7,131 nucleotides of DNA from an uncultured Eisenbergiella sp. (GTDB lineage Bacteria; Bacillota; Clostridia; Lachnospirales; Lachnospiraceae): positions 1 to 7,131 of the forward strand of contig CANQTI010000100.1 in NCBI GenBank assembly GCA_947626725.1, written 5' to 3'. The position numbers and the translations under genes were made by a program. Positions 5,634-7,131 of the stretch are shown one piece after another; positions within the stretch are counted from its first letter, which is position 1, and each line of letters begins with the position of its first letter. The notes beneath the pieces were generated by a model. The model saw only the letters and a list, made by a program, of their open reading frames with translations, had not been told where the DNA came from and ran no database searches.

Positions 5634-6635
5634 TTACATGAGCTGCGCCTGTACCGCCGTCAGCGCCACGACGCCCACAATATCCTCCCAGGAGCAGCCC
5701 CTGGACAGATCGTTGACGGGTTTGGCAATGCCCTGCAGCATGGGGCCGTAAGCTTCCGCCTTGCCCAGCCGCTGCACCAGCTTGTAGCCGATATTGCCGC
5801 AGTCCAGATTCGGGAAGATCAGCACATTCGCCCTGCCCGCCACCTCGCTGCCGGGGGCCTTGGACTTCGCCACCGCCGGCACCAGAGCGGCATCCAGCTG
5901 CAGCTCGCCGTCCACCACCAGACCGGGATATTCGGCATGAGCGATCTCCACCGCTTTCGCCACCTTATCGACCAGAGGATGCTTCGCGCTGCCCTTGGTG
6001 GAATGGGACAGCATAGCGACAACCGGCCTGGAACCCACAAGGACCTTAAAGCTCTTGGCGCTGGAATCCGCAATGGCTGCCAGCTCCTCCGAGGTAGGAT
6101 CCTGATTCAGACCGCAGTCCGCAAACAGGAAGGTGCCGCCATCCCCATACTCGCAATCCGGAACATCCATGATGAAAAAGCCGGAAACCAGCTTCGTTCC
6201 GGGCGCGGTCTTTAAGATCTGCAGCGCCGGACGCAGTGTATCCGCAGTGGCATGACAGGCACCCGCCACCATGCCGTCCGCATCGCCGGCCTTCACCATC
6301 ACCACGCCGAAGGTCAGATAATCGGTGCGCAGAATCTCCGTCGCTTTTTCCAGGGTCATGCCCTTATGCTTTCTGGTCTCATACAAAATATTCGCATATT
6401 CGGCAAATTTGTCACACTTATTGGGGTCAACTACTTCGATGCCGGTCAGATCCAGCTCCAGCCAGCGCGCGCCGTCCATGATCTTCTCTTCGTTGCCGAC
6501 CATGACGATATTGGCGATATCCTCTTCCAGAATATGCGCGGTCGCGATCAGCGTTCTCCTGTCGTTGGTCTCCGGCAGTACAATCGTTTTCTTGTCGGCT
6601 CTCGCCTTGTCCTTGATAATGTCAATATAAGACAT
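5634..6635 (-). CDS. pta: Phosphate acetyltransferase (short, stand-alone type)
   Basis: Cytoplasmic phosphotransacetylase converts acetyl-CoA + phosphate to acetyl phosphate + CoA and feeds the adjacent acetate kinase. The protein has 333 residues, the length of the short PTA_PTB-domain enzymes, and lacks the DRTGG/CobB-like N-terminal extension of the enterobacterial form. Diagnostic stretches are IVLPETNDRRTL (18-29), DADGMVAGACHATADTLRPAL (118-138), FIMDVPD (154-160), MLSHSTKGS (208-216) and NIGYKLVQRLGKAEAYGP (281-298). Ser311, Arg312 and Asp318 in VNDLSRGCSWEDIVG correspond to the catalytic Ser309/Arg310/Asp316 of the Methanosarcina enzyme. The ATG at 6635 has AAAGGAG 11 nt upstream. 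It is the first gene of the pta-ackA operon, with a promoter candidate about 80 bp upstream. Confidence 0.97.
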   Translation of the reverse strand: MSYIDIIKDKARADKKTIVLPETNDRRTLIATAHILEEDIANIVMVGNEEKIMDGARWLELDLTGIEVVDPNKCDKFAEYANILYETRKHKGMTLEKATEILRTDYLTFGVVMVKAGDADGMVAGACHATADTLRPALQILKTAPGTKLVSGFFIMDVPDCEYGDGGTFLFADCGLNQDPTSEELAAIADSSAKSFKVLVGSRPVVAMLSHSTKGSAKHPLVDKVAKAVEIAHAEYPGLVVDGELQLDAALVPAVAKSKAPGSEVAGRANVLIFPNLDCGNIGYKLVQRLGKAEAYGPMLQGIAKPVNDLSRGCSWEDIVGVVALTAVQAQLM

Positions 6636-6673
6636 ACCCCTGTACTCTCCTTTCGTGACACCTTCTCATTTTC

Positions 6674-6707
6674 ACAAAACGGCGGTCCTTTGAAAAACCT
6701 GTTTTGT
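6674..6707 (-). promoter_or_regulatory. Inverted repeat in the pta leader
   Basis: ACAAAAC (6674-6680) and GTTTTGT (6701-6707) form a 7-bp inverted repeat around a 20-nt centre. It lies just downstream of the predicted pta transcription start (about 6711). It could be a leader hairpin or an operator with separated half-sites. The stem is AT-rich and weak as RNA, so an operator reading is slightly favoured. Confidence 0.3.
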
Positions 6708-6717
6708 AACTGCTTAC

Positions 6718-6746
6718 ATCATACCATTTTCATTTTTTGTATACAA
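6718..6746 (-). promoter_or_regulatory. Promoter candidate for pta-ackA (extended -10)
   Basis: TTGTAT (6746-6741), a 17-bp spacer and TATGAT (6723-6718) lie on the minus strand. TGG before the -10 gives an extended -10 motif. TATGAT matches the consensus at 5 of 6 positions and the -35 box at 3 of 6. The predicted start near 6711 leaves a leader of about 75 nt before the pta ATG. The -35 box is embedded in a perfect 10-bp palindrome. Confidence 0.6.
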
Positions 6747-6763
6747 GAGATTTTTCGCGAAAA
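6737..6763. promoter_or_regulatory. Two adjacent palindromes at the pta promoter, possible operators
   Basis: TTGTATACAA (6737-6746) overlaps the -35 box, and TTTTCGCGAAAA (6752-6763) lies just upstream. Both are perfect palindromes, 5 bp apart, placed where a repressor or a class of activator would act. Neither fits the CcpA cre consensus closely, because the TG...CA ends are missing, and neither fits a full Rex site. The regulator is unknown. Confidence 0.35.
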
Positions 6764-6840
6764 TCTTGCACAAAATGAGGCACAATGTCGCTTTTCACAA
6801 AAACGAAGGCCGCCCCGGCCGGGAGAGATGGAGATGCGGG

Positions 6841-6869
6841 TTGCCAGCCGGGACATTTGACGGTATAAT
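6841..6869 (+). promoter_or_regulatory. Promoter candidate for tmcAL
   Basis: TTGCCA (6841-6846, 5 of 6 to TTGACA), a 17-bp spacer and a perfect TATAAT (6864-6869) lie on the plus strand. This is the best consensus promoter in the window. The predicted start near 6876 gives a leader of about 115 nt before the tmcAL ATG. Confidence 0.8.
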
Positions 6870-6991
6870 AGCGGCATAGCGACCGTCCTGCGCGCGAAAG
6901 CCGATCCGGGTCTTCCGCAAAGGCCATCGCCGCCTCCTGCAAGACACACCGAAATGAAACCGTCCTGTCTGACCGCGAAAGGAACCCGATC

Positions 6992-7131
6992 ATGAAAACA
7001 GCCGCCGTCATCGCCGAATACAACCCGTTTCACAACGGACATCAATTTCATCTGGAGCGCACCCGCAGCCTTACCGGCGCCGACTATATCGTGGCGGTGA
7101 TGAGCGGCGATTTCGTCCAGCGGGGACAGTG
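6992..7131 (+). CDS. tmcAL: tRNA(Met) cytidine acetate ligase, N-terminal part (cut by window edge)
   Basis: The first 46 codons are visible. The protein begins MKTAAVIAEYNPFHNGHQFH and continues to MSGDFVQRGQ at the edge. NPFHNGH carries the HxGH-type nucleotidyltransferase motif, and MSG(D/N)FVQRG is characteristic of the YlbM/TmcAL family. The family activates acetate with ATP as acetyl-AMP and acetylates the wobble cytidine of elongator tRNA-Met to ac4C34. The ATG at 6992 has AAAGGA 8 nt upstream. The full protein should be around 400 residues, so about nine tenths is outside the window. Divergent placement from pta-ackA fits its need for acetate and is, to my knowledge, common in Clostridia. 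Confidence 0.9.
   Translation, partial: MKTAAVIAEYNPFHNGHQFHLERTRSLTGADYIVAVMSGDFVQRGQ

Larger units (their letters stand above)
6636..6991. other. Divergent intergenic region between pta and tmcAL
   Basis: About 356 bp separates the two divergent genes. The left half is AT-rich and holds the pta promoter, two perfect palindromes and an inverted repeat in the leader. The right half is GC-rich and holds the tmcAL promoter and a leader of about 115 nt. Open frames crossing this region on the minus strand lack ribosome binding sites and family features and are not called. No recognisable riboswitch was seen. Confidence 0.6.

Noticed and set aside
6803..6822. GGCCG-CCC-CGGCC hairpin followed on the minus strand by a short T-run
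   Set aside because: No minus-strand gene ends nearby, and the stem is 5 bp; it is probably ordinary GC-rich sequence.
6719..7051. Minus-strand frames of about 100 codons upstream of pta
   Set aside because: They run antisense through the tmcAL start and promoter, with basic, arginine-rich, family-free translations.

Overview
The window looks like a chromosomal segment of a Gram-positive anaerobe of the class Clostridia, probably Lachnospiraceae-like. This is an inference. It rests on the archaeal/clostridial-length stand-alone Pta (333 aa), the adjacent pta-ackA pair, a divergent tmcAL (ylbM-type) gene, strong AGGAGG-type ribosome binding sites, and an MBOAT/SGNH acyl-transfer pair of the kind common in Firmicutes. 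By eye the GC content is a little over half. No rRNA, tRNA, CRISPR array, transposase or integrase was seen.

Layout, left to right. Positions 1-1201 (minus strand) hold most of a membrane-anchored coiled-coil protein that runs off the left edge. Its visible end is an array of 11-residue (hendecad) repeats, with a recent 165-bp higher-order duplication. Positions 1202-1513 are non-coding and carry a good minus-strand promoter with two GACATGT palindromes around it. A 20-bp perfect-stem terminator (1514-1557) closes the next gene. Positions 1548-2726 (minus) encode a secreted or anchored SGNH hydrolase with a long acidic linker, and 2790-4301 (minus) an MBOAT membrane O-acyltransferase; these two form an operon. 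Positions 4393-5580 (minus) are ackA and 5634-6635 (minus) are pta. Positions 6636-6991 are a divergent promoter region. Positions 6992-7131 (plus) are the first 46 codons of tmcAL, which runs off the right edge.

How the genes fit together. Pta converts acetyl-CoA to acetyl phosphate, and AckA makes ATP and acetate from it. The divergent TmcAL uses acetate and ATP to acetylate the wobble cytidine of elongator tRNA-Met. The MBOAT/SGNH pair downstream probably moves an acyl group, commonly acetyl from acetyl-CoA, across the membrane onto an extracellular polymer. All four recognised functions therefore plausibly handle C2 acyl units. That is a coherent theme, but the link between ackA and the MBOAT pair is inferred from adjacency only.

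The least ordinary element is the hendecad-repeat protein, whose function I cannot name. The rest is recognisable, with some interesting regulatory architecture.
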